A DNA stretch of 64,000 nt, from contig LGRX02003711.1 of the NCBI GenBank assembly GCA_001247695.2, positions 1 through 64,000 on the forward strand, given 5' to 3'. The position numbers were made by a program, and so were the translations under genes. Under the pieces are notes generated by a model. The model searched no databases. It saw only the letters and a list, made by a program, of their open reading frames with translations, and was not told the origin of the DNA. Below, piece by piece: positions 1 to 11,574 of the stretch (position 1 is its first letter; each line of letters begins with the position of its first letter). Source of the DNA: Cymbomonas tetramitiformis (taxonomy: Eukaryota > Chlorophyta > Pyramimonadophyceae > Pyramimonadales > Pyramimonadaceae).

Positions 1-3000
1 GGTCAGCCTGTTGTGATCAAGGAATCTGCGGCACACCCCACTCCCCCGCCCACACGCGGCCCATCACGACTCAGCACCTGCATTCACACTCCCTCACCAG
101 CCTCCTCGCCCTCCGCCTCCCTTTGCACTACGGGCAGTGTCAGGCGCCGGCTCCCTGCTCGCTGTGCGCTATCCCCTGCGTTGTGGTTGCGCATGACTAT
201 CGACGGGCACGAAGGCTGCCGCGCCGTTCATGCGGACACACTTCCACTTGCGTCACTCGGCCACCGTCAGGCCGTCACAAGACCACAGAAATACAACACC
301 GGTATATGCACTACACATTAGAAGCGGTAGAAAGCGTGCACGGATGATTGTAGCCCCTGCTGTATTTCGGCAGTCACGCCCGAGTGGGTGCATTGCAGCT
401 TGGTGCCCACCCCAGCCAAGGCCCGTCAGGGGCGCCTTGGGGACTCTGGAGACGCCGATAAGGCTCCTTGCCAGAGGCTGAGACCTCGCGGGCACATCTG
501 CCGGATCGAGTCTCGGGCACCTTGAAACGCCTTTCTGTTGTTCCCTGGAGCTGGGGCCTGCACCGGACCTCTCATCACGGTGCTGGAAGGAAATGGTGGA
601 CCCGAAGATAAGGGGTGGGGGGGGGCAGACAAAAAAGCCAACACGCGTGGAGGTCCCGCAAGTGACTGGGCGAATATCGTGGACTGCAGAGGCGCTGCGG
701 GATGCCGCCACCAAGCCCCCGGAATCGCCGAGTCTTCTGGGCAGTGCGTGGCTACCCCTGGATGCTGATCTCATCGGGAGCACGCGTATGCGTGTTTGTT
801 ATGGAAAGCATGCATGGATGTTTGCTATGTGAATGCCCTCCTCGCCCATGGCTCCGTGGTATGCGCGCAGCTTGCTCGTTGTCTTTGTTTGTGGCATATA
901 TGGGTATGCGCCGTGACCCGCCCTCCCTTCGTGGCACTTACAGTTCTTCAGCGCTCGATAACAGCCCCAGCTCCGTGGGCACCGTGCCGGTCAGGCTGTT
1001 GGAACTTAGGACCCTGCGGCACACCCCACTCCCCCGCTCACACGCGGCCACTCCCCATCACGACTCAGCCCCGGCATTCACACTCCCTCACCAGCCTCCT
1101 CGCCCTCCGCCTCCCTTTGCACTACGGGCAGTGTCAGGCGCCGGCTCCCTGCTCACTGTGCGCTCTCCCCTGCAAGTGGTGGCGCATGATTGTCGATGGG
1201 CACGAAGGCTGCCGCGCCGTCTATGTGAACAGACTTCCACTTGCGTCACTCGGCCACCGTCAGGCCGTCACGAGATCACAGAAATACATCACCGGTATAT
1301 GCACTACACATTAGAAGCGGTAGAAAGCGTGCACGGATGATTGTAGCGCCTGCTGTATTTCGGCAGTCACGCCCGAGTGGGTGCATTGCAGCTTGGTGCC
1401 CACCCCAGCCAAGGCCCGTCAGGGGCGCCTTGGGGACTCTGGAGACGCCGATAAGGCTCCTTGCCAGAGGCTGAGACCTCGCGGGCACATGTGCCGGATC
1501 GAGTCTCGGGCACCTTGAAACGCCTTTCTGTTGTTCCCTGGAGCTGGGGCCTGCACCGGACCTCTCATCACGGCACGGGAAGGAAATGGTGGACCCGAAG
1601 ACAGGTGGAGGGGGGGCTCAGACAAAAATGCAAACACGCGTGGAGGTCCCGGCAAGATACTTGTCGAATATAATGGAATGCAGAGGCGCTGCGGGATGCC
1701 GACACCAAGCCCCCGGAATCGCCGAGTCTTCTGGGCAGTGCGTGGCTACCCCTGGATGCTGATCTCATCGGGAGCACGCGTATGCATGTTTGTCATGGAA
1801 AGCATGCATGGATGCTTGCTGTATGAATGCCCTCCTCGCCCATGGCTCCGTGGTATGCGCGCAGGTTGCTCGTTGTCTTTGTTTGTGGCATATATGGATA
1901 TGCGCCGTGACCCGCCCTCCCTTCGTGGCACTTACAGGACTGGAGCGCTCGATAACAGCCCCAGCTCCGTGGGCACCGTGCCGGTCAGGTTGTTACCACC
2001 TAGCCATCTGCGGCACGCCCCACTCCCCCGCCCACACGCGGCCACTCCCCATCACGACTCAGCCCCGGCATTCACACTCCCTCACCAGCCTCCTCGCCTT
2101 CCGCCTCCCTTTGCACTACGGGCAGTGTCAGGCGCCGGCTCCCTGCTCACTGTGCGCTCTCCCCTGCAAGTGGTGGCGCATGATTGTCGATGGGCACGAA
2201 GGCTGCCGCGCCGTCCACGCGGACACACTGCCACTTGCGTCACTCGGCCACCGTCAGGCAGTCACAAGACCACAGAAATGCAACACCGGTATATGCACCA
2301 CACATTAGAAGCGGTAGAAAGCGTGCACGGATGATTGTAGCGCCTGCTGTATTTCGGCAGTCACGCCCAAGTGGGTGCATTGCAGCTTGGTGCCCACCCC
2401 AGCCAAGGCCCGTCAGGGGCGCCTTGGGGACTCTGGAGACGCCGATAAGGCTCCTTGCCAGAGGCTGAGACCTCGCGGGCAGATGTGCCGGATCGAGTCT
2501 CGGGCACCTTGAAACGCCTTTCTGTTGTTCCCTGGAGCTGGGGCCTGCACCGGACCTCTCACCACGGTGCTGGAAGGAAATGATGGACCCGACGATAAGT
2601 GAGGGGGGGCTCAGACAAAAAAAGCCAACACGCGTGGAGGTCCCGCAAGAGACTGGTCGAATATAATGGACTGCAGAGGCGCTGCGGGATGCCGACACCA
2701 AGCCCGGAATCGCCGAGTCTTCTGGGCAGTGCGTGGCTACCCCTGGATGCTGATCTCATCGGGAGCACGCGTATGCGTGTTTGTTATGGGAAGCATTCAT
2801 GGATGTTTGCTATATGAATGCCCTCCTCGCGCATGGCTCCGTGGTATGCGCGCAGCTTGCTCGTTGTCTTTGTTTGTGGCATGTATGGATATGCGCCGTG
2901 ACCCGCCCTCCCTTCGTGGCACTTACAGGCGCCGAAGCCTCGATAACAGCCCCAGCTCCGTGGGCACCGTGCCGGTCAGGCTGTTGTAATGAAGGTCTCT

Positions 3001-6000
3001 GCGGCACACCCCACTCCCCCGCCCACACGCGGCCACTCCCCATCACGACTCAGCCCCGGCAGTCACACTCCCTCACCAGCCTCCTCGCCCTCCGCCTCCC
3101 TTTGCACTACGGGCAGTGTCAGGCGCCGGCTCCCTGCTCACTGTGCGCTCTCCCCTGCAAGTGGTGGCGCATGACTGTCGATGGGCACGAAGGCTGCCGC
3201 GCCGTCCATGCGGACACACTGTCACCTGCCTCACTCGGCCACCGTCAGGCCGTCATAAGACCACAGAAATACACCACCGGTATATGCACTACACATTGGA
3301 AGCGGTAGAAAGCGTGCATGGATGATTGTAGCGCCTGCTGTATTTCGGCAGTCACGCCCGAGTGGGTGCATTGCAGCTTGGTGCCCACCCCAGCCAAGGC
3401 CCGTCAGGGGCGTCTTGGGGACTCTGGAGACGCCGATAAGGCTCCTTGCCAGAGGCTGAGACCTCGCGGGCAGATGTGCCGGATCGAGTCTCGGGCACCT
3501 TGAAACGCCTTTCTGTTGTTCCCTGGAGCTGGGGCCTGCACCGGACCTCTCGCCACGGTGCTGGAAGGAAATGGTGGACCCGAAAACAGAGGGGGTGGGG
3601 GCTCAGACAAAAAGCCAACACGCGTGAAGGTCCCGCAAGAGACTGGTCGAATATAATGGACTGCAGAGGCGCTGCGGGATGCCGACTCCAAGCCCGGAAT
3701 CGCCGAGCCTTCTGGGCAGTGTGTGGCTACCCCTGGATGCTGATCTCATCGGGAGCACGCGTATGCATGTTTTGTCATGGGAAGCATTCACGGATGTTTG
3801 CTATGTGAATGCCCTCCTCGCCCATGGCTCCGTGGTATGCGCGCAGGTTGCTCGTTGTCTTGGTTTGTGGCATATGTGAATATGCGCCGTGACCCGCCCT
3901 CCCTTCGTGGCACTTACAGGCTTGTAGCGCTCGATAACAGCCCCAGCTCCGTGGGCACCGTGCCGGTCAGGCTGTTCGCATGTAGGTATCTGCGCCACGC
4001 CCCACTCCCCCGCCCACATGCGGCCACTCCCCATCACGACTCAGCCCCGGCATTCACACTCCCTCACTAGCCTCCTCGCCCTCCGCCTCCCTTTGCAGTA
4101 CAGGCAGTGTCAGGCGCCGGCTCCCTGCTCACTGTGCGCTCTCCCCTGCAAGTGGTTGCGCATGATTGTCGATGGGCACGGAGGCTGCCGCGCCGTCCAT
4201 GCGGACACACTGCCACTTGCGTCACTCGACCACCGTCAGGCCGTCACAGTAAGACCACAGAAACACAACACCGGTATATGCACTGCACATTAGAAGCAAT
4301 AGAAAGCGTGCACGGATGATTGTAGCCCCTGCTGCATCTCGGCAGTCACGCCCGAGTGGGTGCATTGCAGCTTGGTGCCCACCCCAGCAAACGTTCATCA
4401 GGGGGGCCTTGGGGACTCTGGAGACGCCGATAAGGCTCCTTGCCAGAGGTTGAGGCCTCGCGGGCAGATCTGCCGGATCGCGTCTCGGGCACCTTGAAAC
4501 GCCTTTCTGTTGTTCCCTGGAGCTGGGGCCTGCACCGGACCTCTCGCCACGGTGCTGGAAGGAAATGGTGGACCCGAAGACGAGGGGAAGGGGGGGCTCA
4601 GACAAAAAGCCAACACGCGTGGAGGTCCCGCAAGAGACTGGTCGAATATAATGGACTGCAGAGGCGATGCGGGATGCCGACACCATCGGATGTGATGGAA
4701 TCAAATCCATCACATCCGATCGCCGTGCCTTCTGGGCAGTGCATGGCTACCCCTGGATGCTGATCTCATCGGGAGCACGCGTATGCATGTTTTGTCATGG
4801 GAAGCATTCACGGATGTTTGCTATGTGAATGCCCTCCTCGCCCATGGCTCCGTGGTATGCGCGCAGCTTGCTCGTTGTCTTGGTTTGTGGCATATGTGGA
4901 TATGCGCTGTGACCCGCCCTCCCTTCGTGGCACTTACAGGCTTGTAGCGCTCGATAACAGCCCCAGTTCCGTGGGCACCGTGCCGGTCAGGCTGTTGGAA
5001 TATAGCTCTCTGCGCCACACCCCACTCCCCCGCCCACATGCGGCCACTCCCCATCACGACTCAGCCCCGGCATTCACACTCCCTCACTAGCCTCCTCGCC
5101 CTCCGCCTCCCTTTGCAGTACGGGCAGTGTCAGGCGCCGGCTCCCTGCTCACTATGCGCTCTCCCCTGCAAGTGGTTGCGCATGATTGTCGATGGGCACG
5201 GAGGCTGCTGCGCCGTCCATGCGGACACACTGCCACTTGCGTCACTCGGCCACCGTCAGGCCGTCTTAATAAGACCATAGAAACACATCACCGGTATATG
5301 CACTGCACATTAGAAGCAATAGAAAGCGTGCACGGATGATTGTAGCCCCTGCTGCATCTCGGCAGTCACGCCCGAGTGGGTGCATTGCAGCTTGGTGCCC
5401 ACCCCAGCAAACGTTCATCAGGGGGGCCTTGGGGACTCTGGAGACGCCGATAAGGCTCCTTGCCAGAGGTTGAGGCCTCGCGGGCAGATCTGCCGGATCG
5501 AGTCTCGGGCACCTTGAAACGCCTTTCTGTTGTTCCCTGGAGCTGGGGCCTGCACCGGACCTCTCGCCACGGTGCGGGAAGGAAATGGTAAACCCGTAGA
5601 CCGGTGAGGGGGGGCTCAGACAAAAAAGCCAACACGCGTGGAGGTCCCGCAAGAGACTTGTCGAATATAATGGACTGCAGAGGCGCAGCGGGATGCCGAC
5701 ACCAAGCCCCCGGAATCGCCGAGTCTTCTGGGCAGTGCGTGGCTACTCCTGGATGCTGATCTCATCGGGAGCACGCGTATGCATGTTTGTCATGGGAAGC
5801 ATGCATGGATGTTTGCTATGTGAATGCCCTCCTCGCCCATGGCTCCGTGGTATGCGCGCAGCTTGCTCGTTGTCTTTGTTTGTGGCATATATGGATATGC
5901 GCCGTGACCCGCCCTCCCTTCGTGGCACTTACAGGCCTTCAGCGCTCGATAACAGCCCCAGCTCCGTGGGCACCGTGCCGGTCAGCCTGTTGTGATCAAG

Positions 6001-9000
6001 GAATCTGCGGCACACCCCACTCCCCCGCCCACACGCGGCCCATCACGACTCAGCACCTGCATTCACACTCCCTCACCAGCCTCCTCGCCCTCCGCCTCCC
6101 TTTGCACTACGGGCAGTGTCAGGCGCCGGCTCCCTGCTCGCTGTGCGCTATCCCCTGCGTTGTGGTTGCGCATGACTATCGACGGGCACGAAGGCTGCCG
6201 CGCCGTTCATGCGGACACACTTCCACTTGCGTCACTCGGCCACCGTCAGGCCGTCACAAGACCACAGAAATACAACACCGGTATATGCACTACACATTAG
6301 AAGCGGTAGAAAGCGTGCACGGATGATTGTAGCCCCTGCTGTATTTCGGCAGTCACGCCCGAGTGGGTGCATTGCAGCTTGGTGCCCACCCCAGCCAAGG
6401 CCCGTCAGGGGCGCCTCGGGGACTCTGGAGACGCCGATAAGGCTCCTTGCCAGAGGCTGAGACCTCGCGGGCACATCTGCCGGATCGAGTCTCGGGCACC
6501 TTGAAACGCCTTTCTGTTGTTCCCTGGAGCTGGGGCCTGCACCGGACCTCTCATCACGGTGCTGGAAGGAAATGGTGGACCCGAAGACAGGTGAGGGGGG
6601 GCTCAGACAAAAAGCCAACACGCGCGGAGGTCCCGCAAGAGACTGGTCGAATATCATGGACTGCAGAGGCGCTGCAGGATGCCGACACCAAGCCCCCGGA
6701 ATCGCCGAGTCTTCTGGGCAGTGCGTGGCTACCCCTGGACGCTGATCTCATCGGGAGCACGCGTATGCATGTTTGTCATGGAAAGCATGCATGGATGGTT
6801 GCTATGTGAATGCCCTCCTCGCCCATGGCTCCGTGGTATGCGCGCAGCTTGCTCGTTGTCTTTGTTTGTGGCATATATGGATAAGCGCCGTGACCCGCCC
6901 TCCCTTTGTGGCACTTACAGGTCCTGAGCGCTCGATAACAGCCCCAGCTCCGTGGGCACCGTGCCGGTCAGGCGGTTCTCATGTAGGTATCTGCGGCACA
7001 CCCCACTCCCCCGCCCACACGCGGCCACTCCCCATCACGACTCAGGCCCGGCATTCACACTCCCTCACCAGCCTCCTTGCCCTCCGCCTCCCTTTGCACT
7101 ACGGGCAGTGTCAGGCGCCGGCTCCCTGCTCACTGTGCGCTATCCCCTGCAAGTGGCGGCGCATGATTGTCGATGGGCACGAAGGCTGCCGCGCCGTCCA
7201 TGCGGACACACTGCCACTTGCCTCCCTCGGCCACCGTCAGGCCGTCACAAGATCACAGAAATACAACACCGGTATATGCACTACACATTGGAAGCGGTAG
7301 AAAGCGTGCACGGATGATTGTAGCCCCTGCTGTATTTCGGCAGTCACGCCCGAGTGGGTGCATTGCAGCTTGGTGCCCACCCCAGCCAAGGCCCGTCAGG
7401 GGCGCCTTGGGACTCTGGAGACGCCGATAAGGCTCCTTGCCAGAGGTTGACACCTCGCGGGCAGATGTGCCGGATCGAGTCTCGGGCACCTTGAAACGCC
7501 TTTCTGTTGTTCCCTGGAGCTGGGGCCTGCACCGGACATCTCATCACGGTGCTAGAAGGAAATGGTGGACCCGAACACAAGGCGGTGGAGGGCCTGATGG
7601 AAATCCAACACGCGTGGTGGTCCTGCAAGAGACTGGTCGAATATAATGGACTGCAGAGGCGCTGCGGGATGCCGACACCAAGCCCTGAATCGCCGAGTCT
7701 TCTGGGCAGTGCGTGGCTACCCCTGGATGCTGATCTCATCGGGAGCACGCGTATGCGTGTTTGTTATGGGAAGCATGCATGGATGCTTGCTATATGAATG
7801 CCCTCCTCGCCCATGGCTCCGTGGTATGCGCGCAGCTTGCTCGTTGTCTTTGTTTGTGGCATATATGGGTATGCGCCGTGACCCGCCCTCCCTTCGTGGC
7901 ACTTACAGGACTGTAGCGCTCGATAACAGCCCCAGCTCCGTGGGCACCGTGCCGGTCAGGCTGTTGTAAGCTAGGCTCCTGCGGCACACCCCACTCCCCC
8001 GCCCACACGCGGCCACTCCCCATCACGACTCAGCCCCGGCATTCACACTCCCTCACCAGCCTCCTCGCCCTCCGCCTCCCTTTGCACTACGGGCAGTGTC
8101 AGGCGCCGGCTCCCTGCTCACTGTGCGCTCTCCCCTGCAAGTGGTGGCGCATGATTGTCGATGGGCACGAAGGCTGCCGCGCCGTCCACGCGGACACACT
8201 GTCACCTGCCTCACTCGGCCACCGTCAGGCCGTCACAAGACCACAGAAATACAACACCGGTATATGCACTACACATTAGAAGCGGTAGAAAGCGTGCACG
8301 GATGATTGTAGCGCCTGCTGCATTTCGGCAGTCACGCCCGAGTGGGTGCATTGCAGCTTGGCGCCCACCCCAGCCAAGGCCCGTCAGGGGCGCCTTGGGG
8401 ACTCTGGAGACGCCGATAAGGCTCCTTGCCAGAGGTTGAGACCTCGCGGGCAGATGTGCCGGATCGAGTCTCGGGCACCTTGAAACGCCTTTCTGTTGTT
8501 CCCTGGAGCTGGGGCCTGCACCGGACCTCTCGCCACGGTGCTGGAAGGAAATGGTGGACCCAACGATAAGTGAGGGGGGGCTCAGACAAAAAAGCCAACA
8601 CGCGTGGAGGTCCCGCAAGAGACTGGTCGAATATAATGGACTGCAGAGGCGCTGCGGGATGCCGACACCAAGCCCCCGGAATCGCCGAGTCTTCTGGGCA
8701 GTGCGTGGCTACCCCTGGATGCTGATCTCATCGGGAGCACGCGTATGCATGTTTGTCATGGGAAGCATGCATGGATGTTTGCTATATGAATGCCCTCCTC
8801 ACCCATGGCTCCGTGGTATGCGCGCAGCTTGCTCGTTGTCTTTGTTTGTGGCATATATGGGTATGCGCCGTGACCCGCCCTCCCTTCGTGGCACTTACAG
8901 TTCTTCAGCGCTCGATAACAGCCCCAGCTCCGTGGGCACCGTGCCGGTCAGGCTGTTGTGATTTAGGTATCTGCGGCACACCCCACTCCCCCGCCCACAC

Positions 9001-9909
9001 GCGGCCCATCACGACTCAGGCCCGGCATTCACACTCCCTCACCAGCCTCCTCGCCCTCCGCCTCCCATTGCACTACGGGCAGTGTCGGGCGCCGGCTCCT
9101 GCTCACTGTGCGCTCTCCCCTGCAGGTGGTGGCGCATGATTGTCGATGGGCACGAAGGCTGCCGCGCCGTCCATGCGGACACACTGCCACTTGCGTCACT
9201 CGGCCACCGTCAGGCCGTCACAAGACCTGAAACACACCACCGGTATATGCACACATTAGCGGTGAAAGCGTGCACGGATGATTGTAGCCCCTGCTGTATT
9301 TCGGCAGTCACGCCCGAGTGGGTGCATGGCAGCAGTGCCCACCCCAGCCAAGGCCCGTCAGGGCGCCTTGGGGACTCTGGAGACGCCGATAAGGCTCCTT
9401 GCCAGAGGCTGAGACCTCGCGGGCAGATCTGCCGGATCGAGTCTCGGGCACCTTGAAACGCCTTTCTGTTGTTCCTGGAGCTGGGGCCTGCACCGGGCCT
9501 CCGCCACGGTGCTGGAAGGAAAATGGTGGACCGTAGACCGGGGGCTCAGACAAAAAAGCCAACACGCGTGGTGGTCCCGCAAGAGACTGGTCGAATATAA
9601 TGGAATGCAGAGGCGCTGCGGGATGCCGACACCAAGCCCCCGGAATCGCCGAGTCTTCTGGGCAGTGCGTGGCTACCCCTGGATGCTGATCTCGTCGGGA
9701 GCACGCGTATGCATGTTTGTCATGGGAAGCATGCATGGATGTTTGCTATGTGAATGCCCTCCCCGCCCTTGGCTCCGTGGTATGCGCGCAGCTTGCTCGT
9801 TGTCTTTGTTTGTGGCATATATGGGTATGCGCCGTGACCCGCCCTCCCTTCGTGGCACTTACAGGTACTGAGCGCTCCATAACAGCCCCAGCTCCGTGGG
9901 CACTGTGCG
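1..9909. repeat. ~990 bp satellite array, about ten head-to-tail units
   Basis: Ten tandem units start at about 1, 989, 1983, 2974, 3965, 4985, 5980, 6966, 7954 and 8946, counted from a shared GGTCAG(G/C)C(T/G)GTT-type junction. Unit lengths run from about 960 to 1020 bp and most differences between units are scattered substitutions. Lengths are not consistently multiples of three and no frame stays open across units, so the array is not a repeat protein gene. Short windows of constant length but very different sequence recur at the same positions in each unit: 13 bp after the junction, 6 bp after CACTTACAG, and a G-rich stretch. No 5S rRNA, snRNA or other RNA gene was recognised inside the unit. 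The last unit has several small deletions and ends against element A. The first unit begins at the window edge, so the array probably continues to the left. Confidence 0.95.
4685..4720. other. perfect 15 bp hairpin present in one satellite unit only
   Basis: The arms ATCGGATGTGATGGA (4685-4699) and their exact reverse complement (4706-4720) are separated by a 6 nt loop. The hairpin replaces the sequence found at this point in the other nine units, between the GACACCA and CGCC anchors. This unit is also the longest, at about 1020 bp. It could be a small foldback insertion or the product of template switching. Confidence 0.85.
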
Positions 9910-10243
9910 TCACTTCAGATGGCACGCCCAGGCGTGCCACCCTGGTGTGGGCCGCGGGCGGGGGCCAGCTGGCGAAAGTTCGGAGGGATTTTGACCACAA
10001 TAATGATTTTGTGCCTTAATGATTTGAATATAGGGGAGTATTCCCGTAGTATTTTTGAAAATGAACGTGCAGGAGGTGACGAGTATGACGTGACAATACA
10101 CAACGGTGCAACTTTGACGGTACAACTCCGGCTACAGACCACTGACGGCGTAGCCCGCCCGCCCGCCGTCTGGTCTGCGTTCAAACGTACGGAGGGCGCT
10201 AACTCGAGCCTCCCGTCCCCGGCAGGTACACAAGTCCACAGGA

Positions 10244-10564
10244 ATGAACAGAGAGCTTACAGCTTACGAGTTGTGCAGAAACGACTTCCAGGTTGTAGAC
10301 ACAGAAGCGCCGTTCGGGGTACGTTTCAGAATAGCTCCAGAGGGACCAGTCTCAGGGCGCACCAGATCCCACTACAGGCACTACAGGACAGTATACACCA
10401 GGGCTTGCAGATACCACGCGTTGATCATGAGAGGGTACAGAGGAGTGCACACAGAGTTCAGCGAGAGGCACAGACAGCGAATCCTCGAGAGGATAGAGAA
10501 GCACATAATACTTCCCCACACCATAAGAATCAACTCGTTTCGCGAAGAGGACCCGATAATATGA
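10244..10564 (+). CDS. hypothetical protein, 106 aa
   Basis: An ATG-initiated frame of 106 codons lies downstream of the element A 5' motif. The composition is protein-like: basic, with many Arg and His residues, and a segment GVRFRIAPEG near residues 25-34. No signal peptide, membrane segment or known domain was recognised. The stop codon overlaps the ATG at 10561 that opens the next, ORF1-like frame, an ATGA-type overlap. I found no counterpart in elements B or C, so it may be an accessory ORF of this copy or a chance frame. The function is unknown. Confidence 0.35.
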   Translation: MNRELTAYELCRNDFQVVDTEAPFGVRFRIAPEGPVSGRTRSHYRHYRTVYTRACRYHALIMRGYRGVHTEFSERHRQRILERIEKHIILPHTIRINSFREEDPII

Positions 10565-11574
10565 GTAATCAGTCAGACACAGATATGACGGAGACAGGGA
10601 ACAAGCGACTGAGAAGCCCAGGGGCCGCAGCGGTTCCCCACGGGAAAAGGCGGAAAAGGCAAGGGGGCACCGGGCAGGCGCATTCGCGACGAGGAAAACA
10701 CCAAGAAAGTGCTGGAGGGGGCTCAGGCCCTCATCACGTGACATCATCAAGGGCCACAGGCCGTCGCATGTGCCAGCGGACATCGACTTGTTGAAGTTCA
10801 TGGCACTAGTGGAGGGGCAGCGGGGAACGGACCCGGCAAAGTGCCCGGATCCGCACGCTGAGCTGCAGTGCTGTGTCAACACCAAAGTGAAGGGTGGGCA
10901 AACGGTTTACGAGAGGTCGCAGGGCGGAGCGCTGGCGGGGGACTGGCCCCCCACCCTCACTTGGGTGGGGGAAACACTGCGCTTCATCAACCTCTCTTTC
11001 TCGCAGCCGCAGGTGGCAGCAGTCTTCCTAAGCATGACATATGCTCTGCTCCCAGCCACTGGCATCCCGACGGGCGCGCACCGGTACAACAGGGTCACCA
11101 AGGTGTTTCCGCGAGCGAGGGTTTACGATCCTGCATGGGAGACGGTCAGGAGTGTCCCGGAGGACCGTGGACGAGTGGTTGTTTTCTGCCCAGATCTTGT
11201 AGGGAAAACGGCGAAGGACCTTACTGTATAGATTACTGCATCTACTGAGCTACCACGCGCTGTGCCCGCATCAAACAGCGGAGGCCGTTAAGGGGAGACT
11301 GCATGACTCAACGCAGAAGGTGCTGGACAGAGACATTGTTGTGCTGACGGTGACCAAGGAGGACGTGGTGGAGAAACTCATGAGTGGGGCTCAACCCATC
11401 CCGTTTGGAGGGGGGGGAACGGTGGTCTGTCAGCTCGCGAACAACGAACAGCTCACGGTCATCGGGGACCACGAGTGTCTCACCGATTCCTGCAGTGGAA
11501 TGCAGACGAAGTCGGATCTGGATGGGCAGCGGTTGACGCGCTGGCGGACTCGCTGCGAGCAGCGTACAGGGTAG
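10561..11574 (+). pseudogene. ORF1-type protein remnant of element A
   Basis: The N-terminal part starts at an ATG at 10561 (MSNQSDTDMTETGNKRLRSP), is acidic then basic (HGKRRKR), and looks disordered. A frameshift near 10740 leads into 10770-11231. That stretch carries the family core: a hydrophobic strand segment (RFINLSFSQPQVAAVFLS), then FPRARVYDP, then VVFCPDLVGKT. The core aligns with FPRVRIFNP and ELKGKS in element C and with GPQLKGKT in element B. Another frameshift leads to 11320-11574, where VVLTVTKEDVVEKL aligns with VKLVMVSEEAAQRI in C. The coiled-coil C-terminus seen in B and C was not found. The gene is clearly non-functional. Its molecular role is unknown; a position upstream of the LINE ORF2 in B suggests a Gag/ORF1-like, RNA-binding or assembly role, which is inference. 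Confidence 0.6.

Noticed and set aside
1..9909. The satellite as a repeat protein gene
   Set aside because: Unit lengths are not multiples of three, open frames appear on several frames and both strands, and none continues through more than about one unit. GC-rich DNA with few stops explains them.
1..9909. The satellite as tandem 5S rRNA, snRNA or spliced-leader genes
   Set aside because: A GATCGAGTC that fits a pol III B-box consensus recurs in each unit. No A box, T-run terminator or recognisable RNA sequence accompanies it, and no rRNA or snRNA core was seen.
1..9909. A CRISPR-like array
   Set aside because: The units are ~1 kb with scattered differences, and the variable windows are only 6-13 bp. 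There are no short repeats with spacers of uniform length and no Cas-like genes.
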